NCBI GenBank assembly: GCA_948474755.1
Contig: CAOLHI010001256.1
Coordinates: 186,001 to 250,000, forward strand
From: Ctenosaura bakeri
Taxonomy: Eukaryota > Chordata > Lepidosauria > Squamata > Iguanidae
DNA length: 64,000 nt
Direction of reading: 5' to 3'
Each line of letters opens with the position of its first letter. Position 1 is the first letter of the stretch. Positions 33,541 through 46,089 of the stretch are shown in pieces. Made by a program: the position numbers and the translations under genes. The notes below the pieces were generated by a model that saw only the letters and a program-made list of their open reading frames with translations, made no database searches and was not told the origin of the DNA.

Positions 33541-35596
33541 GAGTTAACTTGCTGAAATCCCATGGTCAAGAATACTAAAAGAGAAAGGAGTTCATGATGG
33601 ATGGAAGTTTCTTAAAAGTGAGATACTGAAGGCACAATTGAAAACTGTGCCAATAAGGAGGAAAAATGGCAGGTGTCTAAAGAAACCAGAATGGTTGACT
33701 GAAGAACTCTCAGCTGAGCTAAGTGTTAAAAGAAACATATACAGGAAATGGAAGAATGGTGAAACCACCAAAGAGGAATTCAAGCAAATAGCCAGGAGAT
33801 GTAGGGAGAAGGTCAGAAAAGCTAAAGTGCAGAATGAATTCAGGCTTACCAGAGACATCAAAAACAACAAAAAGGGCTTTTTTAGATATGTCTGCAGCAA
33901 AAGAAAACAAGGAAATGATAGGATCACTGGGCAGAGAAGATGACCAATTAATAACGGGGGGAAGTGACAAGGCAGAACTACTCAATACCTTCTTTGCCTC
34001 AGTTTTCTCCCAAAAAGGATAGAAGTACTCAACCTGGGGCATGGGGAGCAGGTGAGGAAGTGAGGGAAATGCAGCACAGAATAAGTAGAGAAATCGTATG
34101 GGAATATCTGGCTAAAATAGATGAATTCAAGTCTCCAGGGCCAGATGAATTACATCCAAGGATATTAAAAGAACTGGCAAAAGTCATTTCTGAACCACTC
34201 GCAATAATCTTTCAGAACTCTTGGAGAACAGGAGAAGTCCCAGCAGAGTGGATGAGGACAAATGTCACCCCTATCTTCAAAAAGGGAAAAAAAGAGGACC
34301 CAAATAATTATTGCCCGGTCAGCCTGACATCAATACCAGGAAAGATCCTAGAGTAGATCGTTAAATAGTCAGTTTGTAATTACTTAGAAAGCAATGCCAT
34401 AATCACTAAAAGTCAACATGGATTTCTCAGAAATAAGTCATGCCAGATTAATCTTATTTCTTTTTATGATAGGGTTACAAGCTTGATAGATGAAGGGAAT
34501 GCTGTAGACGTGGCATATCTTGACTTCAGTAAGGCCTTTGACAAAGTTCCCCATGACCTTCTTGCAAAGAAGCTAGTAAAATGTGGGCTGGACAGGGCTA
34601 CTGTTGACTGACCAAACCCAAAGGGTAATCACCAATGGCTACTTTTCATTCTGGAGAGAAGTGACTAGTGGGGTGCCACAGAGTTCTGTCCTGGGCCCAC
34701 TGCTATTCAACATCTTCATCAATGGCTTGGATGAAGGAGCGGAGGGCATGCTGACCAAATCTGCAGATGATACCAAATTGGGAGGGGTTGCTAATACACC
34801 AGGGGACAGGACAGGATCAAATTTCAATACGAGCTTGACAGATTGGAGAGCTGGGCCAAAACTAACAAAATTAATTTCAACAGAGACAAATGCAAGGTCC
34901 TGCACTTAGGCAGAAAAAAGGGAAGGTACAAATATAGGATTAGGGGATGTGTGGCTGGATAGCAGTATGCGTGAAAGGGATCTAGAAGTCTTGGTAGATT
35001 GCAAGCTGAACATGAGTCAGCAGCGTGATGCAGCAGCCAAGAAAGTCAAAGCGATTCTTGGTTGCATCAACAGGAGTATGGTGTCTAGATCGAGGGAGGT
35101 AATGGTACCACTCTATTCTGCTTTGGTTAGACCTCATTTGGAACACTGTGTCCAGTTCTGGGCACCTCAATTCAAGAAGGATGTCAACAAGCTGGAACGT
35201 GTCCAGAGGAGGGCGACCAAAATGGTGAAGGTTCTGGAAGCCATGCCCTATGAAGAACGGCTTAGGGAGCTGGGTATGTCTAGTCTGCAGAAGTGAAGGT
35301 TAAGAGGGGAGTTAAGAGTGGGCTTGTTTTCTGCTGTTCCAGAGACTAGGACAAGGAACAATGGATTCAAGCTGCAGGAAAGGAGATTCCGCTTGAACCT
35401 CAGGAAGAACTTCTTGATGGTCAGAGGTCTCCGGCAGTGGAATATGCTACCTTGGTGTGTGGTGGAGCCTTTTTCTTTGGTGGTTTTTAAGCAGAGGCTG
35501 GATGGCCATCTGTTTGGAATGCTTTGATGTGTGTTCCTGCATGGCAGAGGGTTGGACTGGATGGTCCCTGTGGTCTCTTCCAACTCTATGATTCTA
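33541..35596 (+). pseudogene. CR1 LINE copy 2, broken
   Basis: A 5'-truncated CR1 starting within the linker upstream of the reverse transcriptase. The reverse transcriptase reads at 33964-34356 (SPGPDELHPRILKELA, FKKGKKEDPNNYCPVSLTS) and then meets two in-frame stops near 34353 and 34366. YLDFSKAFDKVPHDLL is still visible near 34516. The active-site box reads SADD instead of FADD (about 34758). About 20 bases present in copy 1 near 15136 are missing near 34605, as are roughly 50 bases near 35305. The frame breaks near 33941 and 34020 are the same as in copy 1. The 3' end has GGTTGGACTGGATGGTCCCT and an ATTCTATG tail. Confidence 0.92.
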
Positions 35597-35765
35597 TGTT
35601 GCATACTAATACAAGGCCATTGTTACTTTTTAAAGGCCTTTCCCTGCAAAGTGCTGCATGTGACATTATCAGTGGTCATAAAATGGTAATTTTCTTTGGA
35701 CGCAAGACACAGAAATAACTCAACATCAAGGTGATATACAGTAATATCATTCCAGAGAGTGATCA

Positions 35766-36187
35766 TGTGGAGTATTCTGTAACAAAACAATGTAGACTTA
35801 GAAACATTCTAGCAGAACCAAAATAGAGACCCACGGTTTTTGGAAAAAAGATTCATTGCCGACAAGCGTCGGGCTGGGATCGTTCCCAAAAGAGACCAAC
35901 CCCCCCCCGCTTAGGTTTTACAAGCCTTTATACATTTCAGTGCAAATACATCACATGTTTAAGACAGGAAACTGATGAGTTCCCACCAATACCTACAAAA
36001 TGTTGCAAACCTTCTGTAACGCTGCCAAGAGCTAGCACGTCAAGCCAAACTGATAACATTCCATTATACAAGGTTCCTTTGTCTCCTTCAAACACAGAGG
36101 GACTTCAATTGCAGAGGAAATTAACTGCTTTTCTTTCACACCCAGAGGTCATCTAGGCTGACCCAAAACTGCACGTCCACCATAACA
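35766..36187 (-). mobile_element. probable LTR, minus strand
   Basis: On the minus strand it starts TGTTATGGTGGACG. It has a TATA-like TGTATAAAGGC (about 35926-35936), then an R/U5-like segment with GGTCTCTTTTGGGAACGATC and a GCCCGACGCTTGTCGGCAATG hairpin (written here as GCCCGACG and CTTGTCGGC), and ends near CTCCACA. TCA occurs at both borders, but a clear 4-bp duplication is not seen. It differs from the other four LTRs. No viral coding sequence is present. Confidence 0.45.
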
Positions 36188-36189
36188 TC

Positions 36190-39100
36190 ATACTGGAAGA
36201 AGTTCTGTCAGGGTCTGTCTTGTCATTGGGTAGACTAGATGGCAGCAGTCACTTCAATCAGCAGATTTGGCTGCCAGATTAGTTCTTTACTTTTTATTAT
36301 TGCATTTTTACTGCCAAAGATGGGGAGATATATTTCAGTGATTTTTTTTTTAATTTAATTTTACTTTTTTACCTCTTGTGCCTAAATAACTTGGCTGCAT
36401 TGTAATTTGGGCTGCTGAAGAAACAAAATGACTTGGGCCTGTACTGGGTTCTAAAGTTCTCTTTCATAATGCTGCTACCAAGTCTGCGTCACATTCTCAT
36501 ATAAAAGCAGCACATTCAGTCCCCCCCTACTTCTAACAAGTTTACATTTGTTGCATGACATCAAATTTTTATCTTCCTATCTTTCCCACTTAAAAAGCTT
36601 ATGTTGAATTGGTATTAGCACTACCATCCTCAACCATTTCATCAAGTAGATCTCAATGAACTAAAATATGTGTCATTTAAAGAGCATTTGATGGTTGGAC
36701 TTGTGACATAACAGCACACTTGCTTGTGCTGTTTTGCATCTAGTCTATTTGGCAAAATCTGGAATGGTCTTTCTTTGCTAAAATGAATAGTAGATGCTGT
36801 TTCTTAAATTGTAAGTTACAAGTAAGACTGGGATCAAAATGTCACAATGCAAAGTGCTGCTTTTGGGATTCCAGTCAGTCAACCTTGCCCTTTCTCACAA
36901 TGCTCCATTCCATTTCACCTCCCAGTTTTCTATTTTCTTCCATGTCTATCAATCAACAGTTCATTGACTGTATCTAATCTCCTGCCCCCTTATATATATT
37001 TTTACACAGGTTTTTCTACAAGCAGTCCTTAAGGTTCCCTAAGCCACATATGCTTCCCTTTTATGTGTTTGAGAAGGGATCGTTCTGACTAGCATCCAGC
37101 ATATACAGAGAAAGCTCTTTGGCCCTTTTGTACAAATGAAGTAAAACAGAATTAGGGTTGGCACTTCTCAGAGCCCGGCCTTCACTCCCAGAGCCCGGCT
37201 TCTCTTCTCCAGTCTGTAGGGCAGAGAGAAGTATCTCAGGACTCCTCTTTTTTTTTTTCCAGCCTTGGTAGTTTTTATTTGAATGGATATATTCTATGTA
37301 TCTGTGGCTGATGCTTAAGGTATCGTGCTTAATGATATTGCCAAGTCCTGCTCTGTGACATCACAAAGGGTCCTGAAATTGCAGGGTTTTGCCCAGAAAT
37401 CTCTGAACCTGGGATCATTCTGATCTGGCAGCTGGCAGCCCTAAATCAAAGTGCAGGAATGTGAGTCATGTTTTTAATGTTCTGTCATATTTTCGACAAA
37501 TCACTGAAAGTAAAATAATGTAGGATCATAGAGAAAATTTCAGTTTCATTCTATTCCCTTCTGTACTAATGTCAATTTGCAGGGAGTTTGGGGCTTTGTC
37601 TTGTTTTTGACATGAAGAGGATGTAAACATGCATGTCTCACTTGCAGAGTGAAATGGTACAACCCCCTTTTCCACCTGAAGTCTTTACAATGTCATTTTG
37701 CTACATGTGAGACCTGAGACTTTTATCAGTTTCTTCAGCAAACATCTATATTGAGACTTTGATATCTCACAGGTATATTCAGAGTAACTGGTTATTTTGT
37801 TGAAAGCTGATGAGCTGATATGTTTCATCAAACCATTGACTGCTCTATATGTAATCCAGTCCACTAAAGCTGTGCTTCACTTACTGTCTGTGAATATAAG
37901 TTGTCATTGATTGAAGTATGATAAACAGATACATTGCTTTATTGAAAGTCATATTGGGAAAAAGGTTTTGTTTTAAAGAGTATTTCCCCTTTTTCTAAAG
38001 GAATACTCTAATCTCCAAGAAGTAAAGAAAGTCAAAACAAAACTGTGTATTTACCAGTAAGGTTGGGCTGGAAATGTAGGGATCAAGGGAGGTGTTTATG
38101 AATGAAAGAAATCTTAAAAGGAAACATGTATGTGTCAAAAAATGCCATGCTATCCTTTAAAAGCCATGATTGAACAAAACTGAAGATTCACACTGTCCTC
38201 ATTCCCAAGGGGAATATATCTATTAGCAGCCAAATATACAGGGTGATATTTAGATTAAAAGGGCAGGGGTTATATTAAAAATAGAGGAAGCAATCCTCAG
38301 TCAGCCTCAGATTCCAAACTAGTCATCCAGGGTTCGTTTGGACTTGAGAGGAAATGTGTCCTATGGCATTATTTAAGTCACATCTACAGCTTCTCAGCAG
38401 GAGGGTTACAAATGAAAATCATGTTTGTCTGGATTTCTCCCTTAAATTCTGTGAATGACTATGTTTGCACAGCAAAAGCCTCATGCTCAATACAAAGACC
38501 TGTTTCCTGATTATTATTTTTTTTAAAAAATTCTAGGCCTGCCTATTTTCCTCCTTTCTTAAACTTTCCACTTCCAACACGTGATTCCAGGATCACTAAA
38601 TTTGCTCCAGGATCTCCCTGAAATGGGGAAAGGCTATCAACTTGTGACAATACAATGAGAACAGTATACTTGCTAACCCTAATGAACTTCCTCCTACACA
38701 ATAATTACATCTGTCATGTTAACATTTCATATCCTGTCAGTGTGTCCCTCACACCTCAAGCAGGAAACACATGGTCACAAGCCATTAAAACAAAACAAAA
38801 ATAATGCTAAGTTTAACTTTCACCAAAATGCCTACTATGTTTATTGGAATGCATGTTTAATTATATCTCTGAAAAGAGAATGCATCCATACCGTGGAGAA
38901 AAGAAGCATCTCTAGAAGTTCCTTTTCTCAGAATTCCATGCCATGTGGAATGTATCCTGGGCTATTTAATTGTCCTGCCATGCATCAAGATTGATTCTGA
39001 GTGCTCAAGACTACCAAAATTATCACTATACTGTCAAAACCAAGCAGGCCCTGAAACAAAGTTATAGGAGGGCCACTCTACTGTTCATCTTAGTATCTTA

Positions 39101-39215
39101 AACCTTCAGGTAGTCGCATTTTTTATACACATGGAGATTGTGCCAAAGAGAATAAGAGCCACTAGGGAAGATTTCATGCAGTCTTCCAGTTTTTTGAACT
39201 GCAATTCTGTACATC
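36190..39215. other. AT-rich stretch, possibly conserved in part
   Basis: No recognisable transposon and no gene. The part at about 37600-37960 looks repeat-free, with many short A/T-rich transcription-factor-like words. It might be conserved non-coding DNA, but this cannot be tested here. Confidence 0.3.
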
Positions 39216-39219
39216 CTAG

Positions 39220-40220
39220 TGTTACACCCCAAAGTAGTCCTAAGAGAGAACCCCTAAAATTGGCTTGACTCCCCCAACCTGGATATTGGTTAGCAAAGGT
39301 CAGTTAAAACAAAATTGGTTTTGAATTGGAAATTCCTAAAAACAATAGCACTCCTCTCTGCTGTATGGGAACGTAGACAATGTCCTTTAGGCTAAAGACT
39401 GATCTATTGTTCCGAGTCACGTATCTTTAGTCAGACACAATAGACTCGTTCCTGGACACTGTCACACCCCAAGCTACGTTGATGAACTGTGCGAAGCCAG
39501 ACAATCAAAACCTATCAATTTGGAATTTTAAACCTATCACACACCTGGACTTCCCAGTAAGAAACAATACCAAGGAGGGGTCGTGATATTCGTTTAACAT
39601 TATATTTCGCACTCATCACCCATTAATGATACTTTGCTAGCCGATACCTGGCCTGAGGACAGAAATTGGCTATAAAAATCTCCACTTTTGGAGCCTCTTT
39701 GGAGAGCCTCCTAGGCTGGACAGAAGGGCCTGTTTCGCTGCTACTGAAGCCTCCCCTACAAGCCTCTCAGACGCTTCTGAGAGCCAAATGCGACTTGCAT
39801 CCCCACTCCTCTGCGAGACCCCACTGCTACCAGCCATCCAGCCCGGGATCCAGCTTCCCCTTGGTGCTTTACACTGAGTCTGTGTTAATCTTCTCCTTCT
39901 CCCAGGACGTCTAGACTAAGGTCTGTATGCCCTCTCTCACACTTGGTCACTTATTTCCAACTTTATTTCTGTAGCCCTTGTAAGATTGCAAGAATATTTG
40001 ATAACGTGTGTATGTGACTCTCTCTGTTAGTTTTTTTTTTTTTTAAATAAAAACCATTTAGATTGTTCCTCTGACTCTTGTGTGGTTCTGACCCCGTATA
40101 CATAGGGTTGAAGATCCCTTGTCCTGACCTCTCGTAAGTTTTGCTGGGTAGCTCAGCTAATTCCTTAACTTTTGAAGCCTGGTTTGGGTGTCCTCAAGAC
40201 ACCCAGTTTTCCGGGTAACA
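39220..40220 (+). mobile_element. solo LTR, TSD CTAG
   Basis: A 1001-bp LTR starting TGTTACACCC and ending CCGGGTAACA, flanked by CTAG at 39216-39219 and 40221-40224. GGCTATAAAAATC (TATA) is at about 39668 and AATAAA at 40046-40051. A U5 segment with TGTGGTTCTGACCCCGTATA resembles that of the LTR at 15825. It is a third subfamily, longer than the others. The 82-residue frame at about 39.7-39.9 kb lies in the R/U5 region and is not a gene. Confidence 0.9.
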
Positions 40221-40224
40221 CTAG

Positions 40225-41445
40225 CCAGCATAGCCAATGATGAGATTTCTTAAAATCCAACAACATTCGGTGATTCCCAACCTTCCTATATTTGCTGTTG
40301 CCTAGCATTCCATGAATCTGTCCCACCAGAAGCACTGAGCATTTCTTACTGTAACACCATTACCTACCTTTAATTACAGTTCACACCAGTGTTTTACTGT
40401 CACTGAATGTTATTTGTGTCAAGCAGTCTTCCCCAGCAAAATTTGTAACAGGCTCATGCATTTTTGACTGTCTTAGAGAAAGCTCAGGGTTTTTTCATGC
40501 CAAGAAATAGAAAAAACAGAGGCTGCTTTTTCTCTTTTATACCAGATCATACCCCTGCCTTGCAAAACTGAATAGCAGTGCCTTTCCTGGCTTGAGTCAG
40601 GATTCTAGCTGCTACCTAAGACAAGGCAAGGAATGAGTCTGAACCTTCTGCCTGGCATGGCCATTCTCAGTTGTTTGAGAGAGGGCCAATTTTGCTAGCT
40701 GTCCCTTATCGCCAGTCCTCTTATCCCACTCATCTCAAGCTTTCTAGGCCAGGCTGTTCATGGTGCAGCATCACTCTTAAATTCCTGGAACAGAGACAAT
40801 GTTCCTGCACATGGATACAAGTGCCTAATGGAGCTGGAAAACATGAGAACAAGTGTTTTCCTTTCTTCCTAGATCAATAGGTTGAATTGGGAGTGACTAT
40901 TGTTTCAAGGCTTCCCAAAGGGAATGCTTTAAGACTATGGTCTTTGGTGCTATTATATCTCCCCATCCACAACCCTGGTAGAACTCAGGGGCTGAAGGTC
41001 TCCTGTACCTCCCTCTGATGCTGCTGACACTCACTTTTTGAAGAGCAGCAATTCAGCACTGCACGCATATATGTCTTTGCCTTCAGGCTCCTTGCCTTGG
41101 AAGGAGAAGGAGAGGGAGATAGAAGCAATGGCAATATTGCTCACTCTCTGCTTGCTGGAGCCAAACAACAATGGGATGGATGACTGGGAAGTCAAAGCAC
41201 AGGCAATTCTCCCAGTTCCTATCCCACTGTGCCTTTATTTTGGCAGAAATTCAAAAAAATAGCCATGCTTCACATCATCTCTGCCCCTTTCTCTCTTGGA
41301 AGCATGCAGGAGGAAGAAGAGGCCCTACCTACTGCCAGACTGCTAAAGTTCTACCCCTGTCTCCACTTTGCCATTACCAGGGTAAATTTTGCAGTATCTG
41401 ATCACACTGTTCCCATGTCAAAGCTGCTGTATAAGAATCACCTTC
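40225..41445. other. unannotated stretch
   Basis: No gene or recognisable repeat seen. Confidence 0.4.
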
Positions 41446-41577
41446 ACAGTGATTCCTAAACACGGATCCCTAGATATTGCTGGACTGCAGCTCCCAGCAG
41501 CCCCAGCCAGCATAGTAAATGGAAATCTAGGAATGATAGCCCAACAATATCTGGGAGCACAAGGTTAGGATCACAAA
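41446..41577. mobile_element. hAT-like MITE
   Basis: CAGTGATTCCTAAACACGG is mirrored by GATCCTAACCTTGTGCTCCC on the reverse strand at the right. The inner arms GCTGGACTGCAGCTCCCAGC and GATAGCCCAACAATATCTGG flank AGCCAGCATAG. It belongs with the copy at 26807. Confidence 0.7.
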
Positions 41578-41579
41578 GC

Positions 41580-42835
41580 TATCATACAAATTCCAGTGAT
41601 ATCACTATGGAATGCCTTTGTTGTTTTCCTGCTGAAATGTATAATTTGAAGATATGATGATGAAGGAAAGATGTCTCTTCCTCAGGATGTGTTTAAAAAA
41701 AAAGACAATGATGTCTTATCCTTGCAACTGTAGGGTTTCTCTATAAACCTACATCTATTCCAGATTACAGTTCAAATGCTGAAACAAAAAGGCCATTCTC
41801 TTTTTAAATGGGGCACATTCTTGTGATATGAATAGGATGATTCCTTTTTTTACAAGGGAGAATTTAACTTGCGTTCTGAGCTTGGCTTCATCGGGTATTG
41901 TCTCATAAGGCTTTTAAAATCAGCTGTGAAAATTAGGTGTGTGTGTGTATCAAAAGGTACTTTAAAAAGTACTATAATAAATGTAAAACATTGTAATGGC
42001 AGCCAAGGAGCTGAGCCATTCATGTAGTTGGTTAATATAGTTGTTTTGTTTTTCTAAGGCAGACATTATGTAAGTGGAATGGAAAACATTACAGAGGCTT
42101 TTACTAGTCTAGGTGGCAGAACTAAGAGCATTAGATGTTTGTCACATTCCCAATGCACCCAGCCCTTTGGAGGCATTGCAGCTCTTTAAAATACTCATTA
42201 TTTCTTCTTCTTCTCCTCCTCCTCCTGCTCCTCCTCCTTCTAATTTTATTTTTGGCCTTGAAAGGAAATCAGCTAATCTCCTCTTGTTATGGTAGAAGAT
42301 GGAAGAGATGATTCAATGACATTCTACAAAAATTTAGCTCCAGCTGACCTCAGTGGGGCTATATCACATATCCAGTCATTGGTTCATCTCTAATACTAGG
42401 GGCACATCTGTTTTTAATAACCACAACAGCATTCATCCAAGAAAGTTACCTTTTCTAAGGACGTGATTTTCCTACCCTTTTTGAGATTCTTCTGATGCTT
42501 ACTCTTCTGGATATTGTTTTGCCTTTTAAAGCCTTTTGACAAAAGTGGTTTGTTGGCTTCTGGTCAGTGCTTGGAAGTAATGGCTAGACTACACAGTTAT
42601 AGTTACAAATGTGAAACCTAGAATTGTGCATTCCTAACCAATTTGCATTTACAATCCCTATGTAGTCAATAGTGTAGGCAATACACAGGGATCTTAAGCA
42701 TCCCCCAGTATGGACTTACTGGGCAGCAGCCACTGTGAGCAATTGGGGTCTGTTCTCCTGTATATCTGGATGCAGCAGACTGCTGTTTCTAACCCCGTCC
42801 TATGGGTGATCTCTGGTGCAAGAAGGAATTGCAAC
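41580..42835. other. unannotated stretch
   Basis: Contains a pyrimidine run (TTC/CTC) at about 42200-42240. No gene seen. Confidence 0.4.
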
Positions 42836-42839
42836 AGGG

Positions 42840-43800
42840 ATCCTGCTTCTTTGTCCATATAATATTTTGCTTTTATTAAAACACCAGTTTTGGATACATA
42901 AAACAACACCTAGAGGGATACATAACAACAAGCAAGCAAAACTGGCAAAAACAACCTAATCTAAAAAGCACAAAAGATAAAACTCAAGATGTAAATGGGG
43001 CTCATAAGGTATGATAAGACTTCCGGTCCCCCAGTTAATGGTTATAAAGTATAATAGTAGATATACTTCCTCAACAATATAAGATTCATATATACTTCTG
43101 TTATTAATTACAAGCTACTAATATCAAAAACCTAAAATTGAAGCTTTCCCCTAATGGTCTCTCAAATATGCAACCAACATATCTGGCCAGTGATTCTTGA
43201 TCGAGATTGTCAATTTTTCCATTTCTGCCACATCCAGAAATTTCATCATCCAATTTCCTTGAGATGGAATAATTGAATCTTTCCATCTCTGGGGAAAAAA
43301 TAGTCTGACAGCTGTAATCATGTACTGTATGATTCTTCCAAACTTCTTATCTATCTGATCATTTATCAGTCTCAGTAGGAAGAACTCAGCATTTAATTTG
43401 ATTTTTATGTTCAAAATATTTTCTGTCAATCAAAGTATCAAAACCCAAAATTTCTTTGCTTTCACTCATGTCCACTACATATGAAAAAAGTTTTACATTT
43501 TCAACAAATATTAGTGGCTCCATCAGACATTTTAGACAATCTTTCTGGAGTTAAGACCCATCTGTACATCATTTTATAAAAGTTTTCTTTAAGATCATAA
43601 ATCAATGTAAACTTTAGATCTCTTGTCCATATTTCCCATTGTTCCATTTCTATGTTATGACCCACATTTTGTGCCCATTTAATCATTCATTCTTTTACTT
43701 GTTCATCCTCAGTCTCTAATCGTAATATAACTTATACCTTTTAGCTATCCAATGTTCATTGTTACACAACTGCTCTTCAAGTTTCAGTTTAGATATTTGA
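42840..43800 (-). pseudogene. L1 LINE ORF2 C-terminal fragment
   Basis: Minus-strand frames at 43501-43686 and 43151-43429 carry the L1 ORF2 C-terminal signature: IKWAQNVGHNI, then YDLKENFYKMMYRWVLTPERL. They also carry the later helical part QRWKDSIIPSQGNW and DVAEMEKLTISIKNHW. The CWKC...HMWW zinc-binding region between them is broken by frame changes. The 3' untranslated part runs toward 42840. It has no reverse transcriptase domain, so it is a 5'-truncated dead copy. Confidence 0.85.
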
Positions 43801-43809
43801 AAACCAAAC

Positions 43810-45160
43810 AATTTTTTATCCATTTTAAAATATTCAGATAATTTCTATATGTAAACCATCAGATATATTCACCTTCTTGAACAGAGATCCTGCTTTTGGC
43901 TGCTACATCAGAGATCACTCGTGGGAGGAGGGTGGAAACATCACTTTGATGCATCCCAATCAACATGAGAACAAACCCCCAATATTCACAGCAGTCGCTA
44001 CCCAGTAAGTCAGGATGCGGAGGGTTGGGGATGGGGTTGGACATGCTGCTTAGCTACACAGCTAAGGTAGTTATGGACCTAACTAGCACATGTAGAATTC
44101 CGATCAACAAGTTACAAGTTAGCATAGCTGCCTGTCAGTAGTCACTTTTGGGGTGACAAGGGTTAGATGGCGTAACATTTCAAAGGTAATACAAATAAGA
44201 TTGAAATTACTGTACTAGTGTAATGAATAATGCTTCCTAGTTACCTTCAAAACTTACTTCTAAGGACATTTTAGAGATATATTGTCCAGAATTTTCAAGT
44301 TTTCTAGCAATCTCTTATCATTCCTCAGTGATTTTTCCCATCACAAACAAATAGAAAACAGCTGAAAAGAAGTGTTCACCACAATGGTTAGTGCAAATGC
44401 TAATACACTTTTTTAGTGCCAACAAGTCACATCAAATGATTACTTTTCAACCACTGTAATGACTTCACAGGGATTAACTAGTATTAGGAAGCAATTTTCC
44501 AAGTTCTGATTCCATACATGTCACTGAATTCCTGCAATTTCCAGTATAGTCTGGTATTCCAACTGCCCATAGTTTGAAAGAACTCATCCCATAAAGATCA
44601 TCCTGTGTTGTAAATATCCTCTGTCCTTTTTTCAAATAAAAATAAAACAAATTAAATAAAATGACATGAACTGCTCAATATTTCTGTGTTTTAATTTGGA
44701 AATATAATTTCTTGCCCCTAAGATAACTGTAAGATTACTCTTCCTTGATCTTGGGTGTTTGGGCAACAAAACAAAGGAACAGACAAGATGACTTATATTA
44801 TGTTCAGAATGAGTGGAAGACATCAAAGGGCTTTTTCCTCCCTTAAGCAGGTGCTTAGCTAGCTACTGCTGTGCTCCCCTGGAAGCATCACCATCTGAAC
44901 TGGGGTTTTTTGAGCTTTTGAAGCTAGCTGTGCAGCAGATCAAATGTTCTGAAAGAAGAGAGACTGAAGTGGAACTAGGCTATTCCAGTTGACAGTTTTT
45001 TTGAACTGCTTCAGTCATTTCCCATCACAGTTTAAATAAGCCTGCATATTAAAACAGGACTCCAATATTCTCAATACATCAATAACATGTAGAGTTGTAG
45101 TGCCCTTCAGGGTGCTGATAAACTTTACTTTAAAAGAGGGGGTCAGGGGAAAAGTGGGTA
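43810..45160. other. unannotated stretch
   Basis: No gene or recognisable repeat seen. Confidence 0.4.
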
Positions 45161-45390
45161 ATTGTTGTTGGTTTTGTTAAGTGCTTCCAAGTTGTTTCTA
45201 ACTCATCATGAACCTATTGCAGGGTTTTCTTTGCAAGATTTGTTCAGAGGGGGTCTCTGCCTTTTTCTGTGGCTGAGAGAATGTGACTTGCCCAAGGTCA
45301 CCCAGTGGGTTTCCATGACAGAGCAGGGATTCGAACCTTGGTCTCCAGTCATAGTCCATCACTCAAACCACAACACCAAGTTGGCTCTCA
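45161..45390 (-). mobile_element. tRNA-derived SINE, near full length
   Basis: On the minus strand the head is TGAGAGCCAACTTGGTGTTG, box B GGTTCGAATCC lies at 45327-45337, and TGGGTGACCTTGGGCAAGTC follows. The tail is near ACAACAACAAT. It is the best-preserved copy of this family in the window; box B matches the polymerase III consensus GGTTCGANNCC. Confidence 0.85.
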
Positions 45391-45659
45391 AAGTGGAGCA
45401 TGGAGAGATGAAAAACTTTTTCCAAGGAAATTGTCAAGTGACTTTTTCATTGACAGGAAGGGAAAGCAAAATCAAGATGTCATAGGCACTGTGAGTGAGG
45501 ATGGGAATGAAATTTAGCTGTTTAGAGATTCTTGACACCTCTACAGTTTATTTTGTTGGTTTTGGGGCTCCAGAGGACCTTTTTTTAAATCTTCTTTGAG
45601 TGGTTTAGAGATTCTTGATGCCTCTGTATGTTGTTAGTTGTTCTTTTCCTGTGGATCTA

Positions 45660-46085
45660 TTGTCACACCTATTAAACATATTTTATTTCCAAACATTTAT
45701 ATAGTGTTTTTCATGTTAAAAATATGCTGAATTGATTCACAATAAAAGCAGATACAATGAAACAGTAGTTAAAAGGGTAAAATGACAAAACAATAGAACC
45801 AGTGGCTACCAATAGACTTAAAAAATAGGAAAGTGAACAGGAAAATGCCTGAGTAAACCAGCAGATCAATGGTTATTGGTGGAAACACATAATGTTGGGA
45901 ACCTGCCTCATTTCAACAGGGAGACCATTCCACATGGTGGGAGCCAAAACAGTGAGACCCCAGTACCCTGCAGTACAGCCAAATAAGCTGGTTAGGCTAT
46001 GGTAAGCAAACTAGAATTGACTGCATCATTGAAAGTATCTTGTCCACATCCTTAAGCTGCAACCCTTGAAGCTGAGTTCACAGGA
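45660..46085 (+). repeat. possible LINE-type repeat remnant
   Basis: GGGAGACCATTCCACATGGT, GGAGCCAAAACAGTGAG and ACCCTTGAAGCTGAG resemble a squamate repeat with a GGGAGGGAATTCCA...GGCCACTACTGAGAA-type region. It follows an A/T-rich TTATTTCCAAACATTTATAT start. I cannot assign the class. Confidence 0.35.
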
Positions 46086-46089
46086 TCAG

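Noticed and set aside
39666..39914. 82-residue plus-strand frame as a gene
   Set aside because: It lies between the TATA box and AATAAA of a solo LTR and has no domain.
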